From contig DASXPN010000063.1 of NCBI GenBank assembly GCA_036493595.1, forward strand, positions 5,776 to 69,775: a stretch of 64,000 nt of DNA, read 5' to 3'. Below, piece by piece: positions 1 through 7,572 of the stretch (positions within the stretch are counted from its first letter, which is position 1; each line of letters begins with the position of its first letter). The DNA comes from DATAES01 sp036493595. Lineage in GTDB: Bacteria > Actinomycetota > Acidimicrobiia > Acidimicrobiales > JACDCH01. The notes beneath the pieces are model-generated. The model was not told the DNA's origin. It searched no databases and saw nothing but the letters and a program-made list of their open reading frames with translations. Position numbers and translations under genes: made by a program.

Positions 1-216
1 GACGAGCGTCCCGGGCATGCCCAAGACGTCGAGCTCGTCCTGGCCGTCGAGGCCGCCGGCGGTCGTGCGAATCGACACGACTTCACCCTTGTGCGCGCCG
101 GTGAGGATGGTCAGATCGAGCGCGAGTCCGTCGCCGTGCGAGGTGGCGTCGACCACCATCGCGTCGTAGCGGCCGTCGTCGAGCACGTTCGGTTCGGAGC
201 CGTCCACGGCGACCAT
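1..216 (-). CDS. Conserved hypothetical protein, 3' end off the window
   Basis: The first 72 codons are visible on the minus strand; the gene continues beyond the left edge. The product starts MVAVDGSEPNVLDDGRYDAM and is rich in Val, Asp and Gly with alternating hydrophobic stretches, suggesting a small all-beta fold. I do not recognise a family. The ATG at 214-216 was chosen because an AAGG lies directly in front and the frame continues without a stop; the frame is also open upstream, so the start could be earlier. It is divergent from the HU gene, and the 73 bp between them should hold both promoters. Confidence 0.55.
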   Translation of the reverse strand, partial: MVAVDGSEPNVLDDGRYDAMVVDATSHGDGLALDLTILTGAHKGEVVSIRTTAGGLDGQDELDVLGMPGTLV

Positions 217-289
217 CCTTGCTTTCGCCGGACGGGCGCGCTCAGATACACGGTCCCCCAATACACGACCAACCCACCAGGAGGTGGCG

Positions 290-604
290 GTGGCAGCAAT
301 TACGAAGGCGGATCTCCTCGATCGCGTCGCGGGCGAGGCAGGCGTCACGAAGGCCGATGCCGAGCGCGTGCTCGACTCGTTCTTCGGGACGGTCGTGAGC
401 TCGGCGAAGGCGGGTGAGGAAGTGGCGTGGCCTGGCTTCGGCAAGTTCGGTGTCAGCCAGCGCGCCGCTCGCACCGGCCGCAATCCGCAGACGGGCGCGA
501 CGATCGACATCGCCGCGTCGACGGCCATGAAGTTCTCGGCTTCGTCGACGCTGAAGACGGAGCTGAACACGAAGGCCAAGAAGGCGGCAGGCAAGAAGCG
601 CTGA
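290..604 (+). CDS. hup: HU family DNA-binding protein
   Basis: HU/IHF-type nucleoid protein of 104 residues that bends and compacts DNA as a dimer. The N-terminal helices (ITKADLLDRVAGEAGVTKAD) and the beta-arm region with TGRNPQTGATIDIAAS are typical, the RNPQTG arm being the part inserted in the DNA minor groove. A short basic tail (AKKAAGKKR) follows, much shorter than the long lysine-rich tail of mycobacterial HupB. A perfect AGGAGG at 279-284 with a 5-nt spacer selects GTG 290; GTG 284 lies inside the Shine-Dalgarno and is rejected. This is one of the few genes here with a strong ribosome binding site, fitting high expression. Confidence 0.95.
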   Translation: MAAITKADLLDRVAGEAGVTKADAERVLDSFFGTVVSSAKAGEEVAWPGFGKFGVSQRAARTGRNPQTGATIDIAASTAMKFSASSTLKTELNTKAKKAAGKKR

Positions 605-758
605 TCCGGCACTGACTCGGCGCAGCGCGGATCGTTACACGTTCCGGCAACTTGTCATGCAAGCGTGTCGCGACTGCAACGACTCGTGATGTGACTTCCG
701 TGGGGTTCGCAGGTCGAATGCAATCGACAGCAGACCAACGAACCCCATGGAGGTTCCC

Positions 759-1085
759 ATGTATGACTTCGCTGTCGTTGCCTTGCTCGCTCTCGCAGTG
801 GTCAAGGTCGTCGACTTCCTGTGTGACTCCGTCGGACAGCTCGAGCGAATGCGCTCGGTCCTCACGTTCCTGGGCGGCCTCGGGGCGGTGTGGGCCTTGG
901 ACTACTCGTTGTTCGACCAGTACGGCATCGCCGTACGCAGCCATGCGTCGGGCGTGTGGATGACGGGCTTCATCGTGTGCGGCGCAACTGTCGCGTGGCG
1001 CGCGCTGTTCGCCTATCTGACCCACGACCGTGCGGCCGGCGACGAGACGCTCGGCATGCACACCGGTCTGCGCAAGGCGGCATGA
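759..1085 (+). CDS. Small membrane protein, unknown function
   Basis: A 108-residue protein with about three hydrophobic segments (near residues 3-21, 33-50 and 68-90) and a polar C-terminus. No family is recognised. GGAGG at 749-753 with a 5-nt spacer favours ATG 759 over the in-frame ATG 747, which is part of the Shine-Dalgarno. The 154-bp leader after the HU gene contains an inverted repeat, GGGGTTCG at 702-709 and CGAACCCC at 739-746, ending just before the ribosome binding site. It could fold in the 5' UTR, but I see no known riboswitch. Confidence 0.65.
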   Translation: MYDFAVVALLALAVVKVVDFLCDSVGQLERMRSVLTFLGGLGAVWALDYSLFDQYGIAVRSHASGVWMTGFIVCGATVAWRALFAYLTHDRAAGDETLGMHTGLRKAA

Positions 1086-1150
1086 GTCCGCGTGACTCGC
1101 TGAGTCGCTGACTCCGCTCCTACTCCGACTGCGGCGCGCGAGGCTGTTGC

Positions 1151-1576
1151 ATGCCTCGCGCGCTGCAGAAATTCCTCACGTGGTTGCACACTGCAACCTT
1201 CCGCTTGGCCAACGGCAAGTTCGTCGGACGGTTCCGCAACGCCAAGTTCCTGTTGCTGCACACGACGGGCCGTAAGTCAGGCAAGCAACGCGTCACGCCG
1301 TTGAACTACTGCACCGACGGTGTCGACTTCGTGGTCATCGCGTCGAACGGCGGTGCGAAGAAGCATCCCGACTGGTACCTCAACCTCGAAGCGAACCCGA
1401 AGGTCGAGGTCGAGCTGGGCGATCGTCGCGTGCCGGCCGTCGCCGAGATCGCGACCGGCCCCGAGCGCGATCGCGTGTGGCGCATCGCCACGTCGAGCTG
1501 GCGCTTCTACGACTCGTACCAGCGCCGCACCGAGCGCGACATCCCCGTCGTCGTGCTGCGCCCGGTGGCGGACTGA
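1151..1576 (+). CDS. Nitroreductase-family deazaflavin (F420)-dependent oxidoreductase
   Basis: A 141-residue protein of the Ddn/FDOR-A split beta-barrel family, which uses reduced coenzyme F420 to reduce quinones or nitro compounds at the membrane. The family signature is clear: LLLHTTGRKSGKQRVTPLNY (the TxGRKSG loop binds the F420 tail) followed by GGAKKHPDWYLNLEANP. Length equals that of M. tuberculosis Ddn homologues. It fits the cofC gene and the LLM enzymes elsewhere in the window. The physiological substrate cannot be told from sequence. Confidence 0.88.
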   Translation: MPRALQKFLTWLHTATFRLANGKFVGRFRNAKFLLLHTTGRKSGKQRVTPLNYCTDGVDFVVIASNGGAKKHPDWYLNLEANPKVEVELGDRRVPAVAEIATGPERDRVWRIATSSWRFYDSYQRRTERDIPVVVLRPVAD

Positions 1577-1646
1577 CCGATCTCCAGCGTGCTCAGCGAG
1601 GTCATCACTCGAGGATCGTGCCACCTCGCATGTCAAAGTGCACGCC

Positions 1647-1652
1647 TAGCCT
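1647..1652 (+). promoter_or_regulatory. Leaderless-type -10 hexamer TAGCCT
   Basis: TAGCCT lies 7 nt before ATG 1660 and no Shine-Dalgarno is present. The same spacing recurs before many genes here (see findings), so transcription probably starts at or next to the A of the ATG. This selects ATG 1660 over the in-frame ATG 1630. Confidence 0.55.
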
Positions 1653-1659
1653 GCGTCGC

Positions 1660-2583
1660 ATGACCGGCGCGGGAGATTCGAGGATCCGAGTGTTCGACGA
1701 CGCTGGTTCGGCGCGCATGCTGGAGGCATTCGAACAGCGCTATACGACCAGGTATCCCGTCGACACGGAAGCGGGACAGAAGGTCGCACACGCCGAGATC
1801 CATGAACGCCAGTTCTGGTTCCGTGAGCGGTACGTGCCCTGGCTGGACAGCGTCGTGTCGCTTCGGGGCGCGCGTGTGCTCGAGATCGGCTCGGGCAACG
1901 GCTCGTCCACGGTGGCGCTTGCCGAGGCGGGTGCGGTCATCGATGCCCTCGATGTCGACGCGGACGGATTGATGATGGCGGTGCCGCGAGCGGAACTGTG
2001 TGGCGTTCGCCACCAGATCCAGTTCCAGGTCGGCGACGCGGCCGATGTCGCCGAGCTGTTCCCGGCGAAGAGCCACGACGTGATCGCCTATCTCGCTGCA
2101 CTCGAACACATGACGTTCGCCGAGCGGACGACATCGCTGCAGCAGGCGTGGACGATGCTCGGGCCCGGAGGCATCTTGGTCATCGCTGACACGCCCAACC
2201 GGCTGTGGTACTTCGATGATCACACGAGCTTCGACAACTACTTCCACTGGTTGCCGGACGACGTCGCTCTGAGTTATGTGCGGATCGCTCCGAGACGGGA
2301 CTTCGGCGGCGACTTCGAGGCGTCGGACGCTGCTCTGCGACTGACCAGATGGGGCCGTGGCATCAGCTATCACGATCTCATGATCGCGATCGGGGAGGAT
2401 GTGTTGCAGTTGTACGTGTCGGGCGAGTGGGACTTCCGCAGGCAACGCGACCCCGACTTTGCCACGTGGTGGTCGGGGACGACCCAGGGCAGATATCAAG
2501 CTCTGCTGCGCGAGATCTCGCCCGAGGTGCCTTCCGGGTTCCTGGAGCCGGAGCTGGCGGTGTGCCTCCGCAAGCCGGCGTGA
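1660..2583 (+). CDS. Class I SAM-dependent methyltransferase
   Basis: A 307-residue methyltransferase. Motif I is VLEIGSGNGSSTVALAEAGA, followed by an acidic motif II (DALDVD) and the later strand region HDVIAYLAALEHMT and GGILVIADTPNRLW. The AALEHM box resembles the ubiG/methyltransf_25 group. The C-terminal third is extended and probably forms the substrate lid; substrate unknown. It is convergent with the dienelactone hydrolase, and a hairpin straddles its stop codon. Confidence 0.8.
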   Translation: MTGAGDSRIRVFDDAGSARMLEAFEQRYTTRYPVDTEAGQKVAHAEIHERQFWFRERYVPWLDSVVSLRGARVLEIGSGNGSSTVALAEAGAVIDALDVDADGLMMAVPRAELCGVRHQIQFQVGDAADVAELFPAKSHDVIAYLAALEHMTFAERTTSLQQAWTMLGPGGILVIADTPNRLWYFDDHTSFDNYFHWLPDDVALSYVRIAPRRDFGGDFEASDAALRLTRWGRGISYHDLMIAIGEDVLQLYVSGEWDFRRQRDPDFATWWSGTTQGRYQALLREISPEVPSGFLEPELAVCLRKPA

Positions 2584-2592
2584 CGCGCCGGC
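2574..2592. terminator. Hairpin straddling the methyltransferase stop codon
   Basis: Perfect 7-bp arms GCCGGCG and CGCCGGC enclose a 5-nt loop that begins with the TGA stop at 2581-2583. It lies between convergent genes ending at 2583 and 2600 and could terminate both. There is no T-tract, which is common for actinobacterial terminators. Confidence 0.5.
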
Positions 2593-2599
2593 GGGCCGG

Positions 2600-3292
2600 T
2601 CAGCCGAGCTTGTCGTGGAGGAAGGACGTCACCTTCGGCCAGACGTCGGCGATGAGCTTCTCGTCCGTGTTGCCGAGCGCGTTGTGTGGCGCCATGAACG
2701 CGTGGCCGCTGCCGGGGTAGACGGTGAGCGTCACGTCCTTGCCCATGCCCTGGAGCTTGGCTTCGAGCGCCTTGGCCGCGTCGGGTCCGAAGAAGTCGTC
2801 GTGTTCGGCCATGTGCCCCTGAACCGATGCCTCGAGCTTCGACCAGTCGGGCTCCATGTCGCCTTGCGGGAACCCGTAGAAGGGGACGGCGGCCTTCACC
2901 TTGTCGGGACGGTTGGCGGCCAGGATGAACGTGAGCATCCCGCCCATGCAGAACCCGACGACGCCGATGCCGTCACCGGTGACCGCATCGTGGCCGGCGA
3001 GGTAGTCGACCGCGCCACTCATGTCGCGCCCGGCGCGATCGGGCGGCATGCTCTGCATCAGCGACGCGGCCTTGTCCATCTCGTCGTGGCCCGCGAGCTC
3101 GCCGTGGTACAGGTCGGGTGCCAGCGCGACAAAGCCGGCTTCCGCCAGCCGGTCGGCCATCTGCTTGATGCCGGAGTCGAGGCCCCACCATTCCTGCACC
3201 ACGATCACGCCGGGACCGGAGCCTCTGCTCGGCGTGGCCAAGTAGCCCGATGCGGTGTTGCCGTTGCTCGGAAATTCGACGGTCTCAGCCAT
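2600..3292 (-). CDS. Dienelactone hydrolase family protein
   Basis: A 230-residue alpha/beta hydrolase of the DLH family, which opens lactones such as dienelactone in aromatic ring degradation. The triad is visible: Cys115 in GFCMGG, Asp165 or Asp166 in EHDDFF, and His197 in GSGHAF; Glu34 in VVQEWWG matches the Glu that activates the Cys in DLH. Length is that of the family. It lies directly downstream of the NuoF-like gene, and its -10 hexamer TAGGTT (3299-3304, minus strand) includes that gene's TAG stop. Many genomic DLH homologues have unknown substrates. Confidence 0.88.
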   Translation of the reverse strand: MAETVEFPSNGNTASGYLATPSRGSGPGVIVVQEWWGLDSGIKQMADRLAEAGFVALAPDLYHGELAGHDEMDKAASLMQSMPPDRAGRDMSGAVDYLAGHDAVTGDGIGVVGFCMGGMLTFILAANRPDKVKAAVPFYGFPQGDMEPDWSKLEASVQGHMAEHDDFFGPDAAKALEAKLQGMGKDVTLTVYPGSGHAFMAPHNALGNTDEKLIADVWPKVTSFLHDKLG

Positions 3293-3298
3293 GCGCGG

Positions 3299-3304
3299 AA
3301 CCTA
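3299..3304 (-). promoter_or_regulatory. -10 hexamer TAGGTT overlapping the nuoF-like stop codon
   Basis: Read on the minus strand, TAGGTT is 6 nt before the hydrolase ATG, and its first three bases (3302-3304) are the TAG stop of the upstream gene. No Shine-Dalgarno is visible, so a leaderless transcript of the hydrolase is likely alongside read-through. Confidence 0.5.
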
Positions 3305-4795
3305 ACGCGATGATGCGCGCTTCGCCGCGGCCGCCGCAGCCGCGTTGTGCTCCGCTTCCTCGAGCCGTTCGTCGATGCGGTCGGCTGGTGACTCGCCGGA
3401 GTCGGTGTCGTTGTAGGTCCAGTCGGGCTGCTTGCGCAGTTGGCGTTGGTCGATCTGCACGCGCTCGCCGGGCAGGTCGATGATCTCGGCGATCGGCAGG
3501 ACGTCCGCGGGATCGGCGATGCCGCGCGCATGCGCGTGGAAGCTGTCCGGGAATCGCTCGAGGATGCTGCCCACGACGGTTTGGTGTTGCTGCGCGAGGA
3601 AGCAACGCGCGCCGCGGATCACCGTGTTGAGCTTGTGCTTCGCCACATCGAGATCGTGCTCGCCGCCCTCGGACCGCCGCAGCCGGTCGAGGGCGGCGGC
3701 GATGGCCTTGCCGTCGTCCTTACACGGCTGGCACTGACCACACGACTCGACCGAAAGGAACCTCGACACCCCGTGCGCGGCTGCGACCCAGTCGGTGCGA
3801 TCGTCGAACACGAGGAAGCCGGCCGATCCGAGCCCGGCGCCGGCGGACGCCATGTCCTCATAGGTCAGGGGAGTGTCGAGCTGCGCGCCGGTGAGCAAGG
3901 CGTTCGATACACCGGACAGTGCCGCGGTGATCTCGCGACCGCCCCGCGCACCACCGCCGATGAGCTCGATCGCCTCGCGCAGCGGAGTGCCCATCGCGAC
4001 CTCCTTCACGCCGTCACGCTGCAGCGCCCCGCTCACGGTCACGACGATCGTGCCGGGGGAGCGCTCGGTACCGACGAACCGGAACCAGTCCGCCCCGTGC
4101 GCGACGATGCCCGGGAGGTTCGACACGGTCTCGAGGTTGTTCACCAGGGTCGGCGGCAGCTCGCCCTCGCCTTCGGCCGGCGACAGCTCGAGGTCGCTCG
4201 CGGTCGACGCGCCGTCACCGATCTCGTCGATGCCGTGGCGCCACGGCGGCGCGACCCGCGGGAACGGCTGGCGCCCGTCGATCACCTCGAGCAGCGCGGT
4301 CTCCTCGCCGTACAAGTACGCGTCGGGACCGAGTTCCACGTCGATGCTGATGCCGTCGCTCCAGCCCGCGTTCACGATCTCGTCGATCGCCTTGCGCAAT
4401 CGAGTCAGCTCGCGCTCGAACGAAGCCTTCAGGCCGAAGATGATCCAGTCGGACCCGACGGCCGACGCCGCGATCAACGCACCCTCGACCGCTTGATACG
4501 GGTTGTGTCGCAGCAGCGTGCGGTCCTTGAAGGTGCCCGGCTCACCCTCGGCCGCGTTGACCACGACCGGCGTCGGCAGCTCGGGCGACCGGTGCTCGAG
4601 CACCGTGCGCCACTTCATCCCCGTCGGGAACCCGGCGCCGCCGCGGCCGCGCAGGCCTGACGCCTCGACCTGTACGACGAGTGCCTCGGGACCCATGTCG
4701 CGGGCGGCGGACAATCCCTTGCCGCCACCACGGGCGATCCAACCTTCGAGGGTCTCGACGGGCTCGCCCGCGAGCAGACGGAGATGTTCGCTCAT
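3302..4795 (-). CDS. Stand-alone NuoF-like NADH-binding flavo-iron-sulfur protein
   Basis: A 497-residue protein of the NuoF/HoxF/FdhB 51-kDa family, which takes electrons from NADH through FMN to a 4Fe-4S cluster. The NADH loop is GLRGRGGAGFPTGMKW (residues 48-62), the FMN region is YLYGEETALLEVIDGRQPFP (160-179), and the cluster ligands are Cys352, Cys355, Cys358 (SCGQCQPC) and Cys398 (RGARC). Start ATG 4795 follows AGGGGC; an upstream in-frame ATG would add 27 non-conserved residues. No nuoE, nuoG or hydrogenase/formate dehydrogenase gene is adjacent, so it is not a complex I operon. The Ala-rich tail (AEHNAAAAAAAKRA) is unusual. The electron acceptor is unknown. Confidence 0.85.
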   Translation of the reverse strand: MSEHLRLLAGEPVETLEGWIARGGGKGLSAARDMGPEALVVQVEASGLRGRGGAGFPTGMKWRTVLEHRSPELPTPVVVNAAEGEPGTFKDRTLLRHNPYQAVEGALIAASAVGSDWIIFGLKASFERELTRLRKAIDEIVNAGWSDGISIDVELGPDAYLYGEETALLEVIDGRQPFPRVAPPWRHGIDEIGDGASTASDLELSPAEGEGELPPTLVNNLETVSNLPGIVAHGADWFRFVGTERSPGTIVVTVSGALQRDGVKEVAMGTPLREAIELIGGGARGGREITAALSGVSNALLTGAQLDTPLTYEDMASAGAGLGSAGFLVFDDRTDWVAAAHGVSRFLSVESCGQCQPCKDDGKAIAAALDRLRRSEGGEHDLDVAKHKLNTVIRGARCFLAQQHQTVVGSILERFPDSFHAHARGIADPADVLPIAEIIDLPGERVQIDQRQLRKQPDWTYNDTDSGESPADRIDERLEEAEHNAAAAAAAKRASSR

Positions 4796-4980
4796 TGCCC
4801 CTGACTCTTCCCTTTGGGGCGGGTGGGGACACACCGTCGGGCGCGCCCGATCCCCGCACATTCGGCTGAAGGCTCCCACCGATCATCGTCGAACCGAGCG
4901 CGCCTGTCATGTGAGTGGCGCAGGCTCGTGCTGGTGTATCCGTGTTCGGTGTCTGTGTGCTGGACGCCGCGTTCTGTGTT

Positions 4981-5082
4981 CTGGGTCGACCGAGCCACGG
5001 ACCACGTGGCTGCGTCGACCCAGATCCGGCCGTGCGTCCTTCTGTGTCGACTCGCCGACGGCCACATGTGGCTAAGTCGACA
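4981..5082. repeat. Two adjacent nested palindromes sharing GTCGAC and GCCAC/GTGGC
   Basis: The 386 bp between the PIG-L stop and the NuoF-like start hold no gene. Palindrome A (4981-5023) has 19-bp arms with two mismatches around a 5-nt loop. Palindrome B (5045-5082) has outer arms TGTCGACT and AGTCGACA (8 bp, perfect) enclosing the 12-bp palindrome GCCACATGTGGC. Both read GTCGAC..GCCAC..GTGGC..GTCGAC and both are preceded by TTCTGTG, so they look like a diverged tandem duplication. Possible roles are terminator of the cofC/PIG-L operon, operator, or REP-like element. Confidence 0.6.
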
Positions 5083-5144
5083 ATGTGCGGGATCGGGCAG
5101 CGCGCAGGGCCGGGGGTGGCGGGCGGCGCCGGCCGGAGGGGCGG

Positions 5145-5184
5145 GACGGTGGCGCCGGGGGTTAGACGGTGGCGCCGGGGGTTA
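5145..5184. repeat. Perfect 20-bp tandem duplication at a stop codon
   Basis: GACGGTGGCGCCGGGGGTTA occurs twice in direct succession (5145-5164 and 5165-5184). The right copy supplies the TAA stop of the PIG-L gene (5182-5184, minus strand); the left copy carries an identical trinucleotide. The identity of the copies indicates a recent duplication by replication slippage. Confidence 0.9.
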
Positions 5185-5913
5185 GAGGTCGTCGATGCGT
5201 TTGAAGGCTTCGGCGTAGGCGACGCCGACCTGGCGTCCGAACTCGGCCATGCGGTCGAGCTCGTGGCGGCGGAAGCGGTCCCGTTGCTGCGTCTCGTCGA
5301 CCGAACCGACTTCGATGTGCAGGGTCGAGCGGAGTTGCGACTCGTGCTCGTACAACGCGGTCAGCTTGGCGTCGACGTAGGGCGTGACGTCCTCGAAGTG
5401 ATCGACGTCGCCGGCCTCGAACAGCAGCAAGGTCGACGGACGCCAGTGGGCGATGCCGAGGTCGGGGTAGAAGTGCGGGTCGCGCGCGGCGACGACACCG
5501 TCGATGGTGAGGAACCCGGCATGGCGATGATCGGGATGTAGCCGGTACCGCCGCCAGGGATCGTGGCCGAGCACGACTTCGGGTTGGAAGCGGCGGATCC
5601 ACGTCGCCACCTCTCGCCGCAATGCGAGATCCGACGACAGCTCACCGTCGACCGCACCGAGGAACGCGACGTCGCCGGTCGCGCCCAACGCCTTGGCGGC
5701 GGCGCGCTGTTCTTCCTGCCGAGTGACGACGAGCGCGGCCACGTCATCGGATGCATCCCACGATCCCTTCGAACCATCGGTGCAAACCAGATGGTTGACG
5801 ACACATCCCGCGGCCGACCACTTCGCCAACGTGGCGCCGCAGCCGAACTCGACATCGTCGGGATGGGCCGCGATCGCCAGCGCGCGTGCCGGCACCGGGA
5901 GGTTCAGCTGCAC
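5182..5913 (-). CDS. PIG-L (LmbE-like) family deacetylase
   Basis: A 243-residue zinc-dependent N-deacetylase. The metal motif AHPDD (residues 16-20, AIAAHPDDVEFGCG) and the downstream HPDHRHAG box define the PIG-L/LmbE fold, which includes MshB and BshB. The product might act on a GlcNAc-type sugar, but which one is not evident. GTG 5913 overlaps the cofC stop by 10 nt, so the two are translationally coupled. It resembles general LmbE proteins more than the Mca protein at 45.3 kb. Confidence 0.85.
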   Translation of the reverse strand: MQLNLPVPARALAIAAHPDDVEFGCGATLAKWSAAGCVVNHLVCTDGSKGSWDASDDVAALVVTRQEEQRAAAKALGATGDVAFLGAVDGELSSDLALRREVATWIRRFQPEVVLGHDPWRRYRLHPDHRHAGFLTIDGVVAARDPHFYPDLGIAHWRPSTLLLFEAGDVDHFEDVTPYVDAKLTALYEHESQLRSTLHIEVGSVDETQQRDRFRRHELDRMAEFGRQVGVAYAEAFKRIDDL

Positions 5914-6482
5914 GGCTCGATCGACTGGGGGAACTCGAGATCTGCGGGTACGTCGACGTCCCAGCCGAGCCGCGGATCTCGCAGCACTCGATACGGCAGC
6001 CTCAGGCGATCGGCCTCGGCGCGGTGGCGCTCGAACGATCCGGGTCCGTACGAGAACGTGAAGCCGAGCCGAGTGGGGACGCACACCACGTTGGTGCCGT
6101 CGTCGCGGCGGTCCGGCACGAAGGTGACGCCGGCGAACCCGGCCAGCCGGGCCAAGTCGTCGGCGAGCGGCAGGTCGGCGTGGGCCACGATCACTTCGAC
6201 CGCACGCGATTCGTCGGTCAACTGCGTCACCCCGTCGCTGACCGCCGCGTTCAGGCCGAGGCCCGGACGCCAGATGACCTCGGCACCGCGCGCCTCGGCG
6301 AACGAGGCGACGTCGATGTCGTCGCACACCACCGACACCGGCAGCGGTCCGGCCGCGGCGAGCACGCGGTCCGCCATGCGCCGCGCCAGCGCGGCGCGCT
6401 CTGAGGGCGGCAGCGCGCCCGCCAGCCGCACCTTGGCGTTGCGGAACGACTTGATCGGCACGAGGACATGGGTCCCGGGCAT
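5904..6482 (-). CDS. cofC: 2-phospho-L-lactate / phosphoenolpyruvate guanylyltransferase
   Basis: A 192-residue nucleotidyltransferase of coenzyme F420 biosynthesis. It joins GTP to 2-phospholactate or, in actinobacteria (FbiD), to phosphoenolpyruvate. The N-terminus HVLVPIKSFRNAKVRLAGAL is the CofC/FbiD signature, and HADLPLA carries acidic residues for Mg-GTP. Start ATG 6482 is placed just before this signature. It is divergent from gpsA with 82 bp between, and overlaps PIG-L. Its presence supports F420-dependent assignments for the Ddn-like and LLM enzymes in this window. Confidence 0.9.
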   Translation of the reverse strand: MPGTHVLVPIKSFRNAKVRLAGALPPSERAALARRMADRVLAAAGPLPVSVVCDDIDVASFAEARGAEVIWRPGLGLNAAVSDGVTQLTDESRAVEVIVAHADLPLADDLARLAGFAGVTFVPDRRDDGTNVVCVPTRLGFTFSYGPGSFERHRAEADRLRLPYRVLRDPRLGWDVDVPADLEFPQSIEPCS

Positions 6483-6552
6483 CGCCGGCGAGTCTACGAG
6501 CGGACGCCCGCGGCCCACCCCGACCCAACATTCGCCAGGCGCGGGCAACGCG

Positions 6553-6558
6553 TAGCCT
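6553..6558 (+). promoter_or_regulatory. Leaderless-type -10 hexamer TAGCCT for gpsA
   Basis: TAGCCT is 6 nt before ATG 6565 and there is no Shine-Dalgarno in the interval. It is one of the clearest cases of the recurrent TAnnnT start architecture. Confidence 0.55.
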
Positions 6559-6564
6559 CGCCGC

Positions 6565-7569
6565 ATGACCATCCGTGTGTCGGTGATCGGGGCAGGGTCG
6601 TGGGGCACGACCGTCGCTCACCTCGCTGCGCACAACGAGCCGACGATGCTGTGGGCGCGCCGCAAGGAGCTCGCCGACCAGATCAACGACGAGCACGAGA
6701 ACGGCGACTACCTGTCCGGCTATCGCCTCGACGCCAACCTGCGAGCCACGAGCTCACTCGAGGAGGCAGTGCACGAGGCGGACGTGCTCGTGATGGGGGT
6801 CCCGTCGCACGGGTTCCGCGAAGCGATCGAGCAAGTGGCGACCTGCCTGCGGCCATGGGTCCCGGTCGTCAGCCTCACCAAGGGGCTCGAGCAGGGCACT
6901 CGCCTGCGCATGAGCGAGGTCGTGCACGACGTGATGCCCGGCCATCCGGTCGCCGTCCTCACCGGACCGAACCTGGCCAAGGAGATCCTCGCCGGCCAGG
7001 CCGCGGCCGCGGTCGTCGCCATGGCGGACGACTTCATCGGCGCCGCGATGCAAGGCATCTTCTCGAGCAATCTGTTCCGCGTTTACGCCAATCGCGACGT
7101 GGTCGGGTCCGAGCTCGGTGGTGTCATGAAGAACGTCATCGCGATCGCGTCCGGTATGGCGGACGGTGTGGGTGCCGGCGACAACACGCGCGCCGCGGTG
7201 ATGACCCGCGGGCTGGCGGAGATGACCCGTCTCGGCGTGGCGATGGGCGGCGACCCGATGACGTTCGCCGGACTGGCCGGGATGGGCGATCTGCTCGCCA
7301 CGTGCATCAGTCCCCAGTCGAGAAATCGTTACGTCGGTGAGCAGTTGGGGAAGGGTCGCAAGATCGACGACATCATCACCGAGATGAACCAGGTGGCCGA
7401 GGGCGTGAAGAGCTGCCGTACCGTGCTCGAGCTGGCCGAGAGCGTCGGCGTCGAGATGCCGATCGTGACCGAGGTCGTCGGCGTCGTGCACGGTGGCCGC
7501 ACCGCCAACGACGCGTACCGCGGGCTCATCAGCCGCACCCCCGCTCGCCACGAACACAACCCGGGCTGA
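6565..7569 (+). CDS. gpsA: NAD(P)H-dependent glycerol-3-phosphate dehydrogenase
   Basis: A 334-residue enzyme that reduces dihydroxyacetone phosphate to sn-glycerol 3-phosphate for phospholipid synthesis. The Rossmann motif is VIGAGSWGT (residues 8-16). Further signatures are LTKGLE, VLTGPNLAKEI, the catalytic region GGVMKNVIAIASGMADGVGAG with its Lys, and GLAGMGDLLATC. Length is normal. It heads a tight same-strand run with the glycosidase-like gene 3 nt downstream. Confidence 0.95.
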   Translation: MTIRVSVIGAGSWGTTVAHLAAHNEPTMLWARRKELADQINDEHENGDYLSGYRLDANLRATSSLEEAVHEADVLVMGVPSHGFREAIEQVATCLRPWVPVVSLTKGLEQGTRLRMSEVVHDVMPGHPVAVLTGPNLAKEILAGQAAAAVVAMADDFIGAAMQGIFSSNLFRVYANRDVVGSELGGVMKNVIAIASGMADGVGAGDNTRAAVMTRGLAEMTRLGVAMGGDPMTFAGLAGMGDLLATCISPQSRNRYVGEQLGKGRKIDDIITEMNQVAEGVKSCRTVLELAESVGVEMPIVTEVVGVVHGGRTANDAYRGLISRTPARHEHNPG

Positions 7570-7572
7570 CGC

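Noticed and set aside
702..746. Riboswitch in front of the small membrane protein gene
   Set aside because: Only one 8-bp inverted repeat is visible and no known aptamer consensus is recognised.
3440..4660. Long open frame on the plus strand opposite the NuoF-like gene
   Set aside because: It is a shadow frame produced by GC-rich codon bias; its translation is rich in Arg, Asp and Val without any domain, whereas the minus-strand frame has complete flavin and cluster motifs.
3302..4795. Part of a respiratory complex I operon
   Set aside because: Neighbouring genes on both sides are unrelated; no other nuo subunit is present in the window.
6526..6535. CCAACATTCG upstream of gpsA as a third copy of the 49-bp element
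   Set aside because: Only about ten flank bases match and there is no stem, so chance is enough to explain it.
5563..6555. 330-codon open frame on the plus strand opposite PIG-L and cofC
   Set aside because: Ser/Arg-rich, no motif, no ribosome binding site; the opposite strand carries two recognised genes with a coupled overlap.
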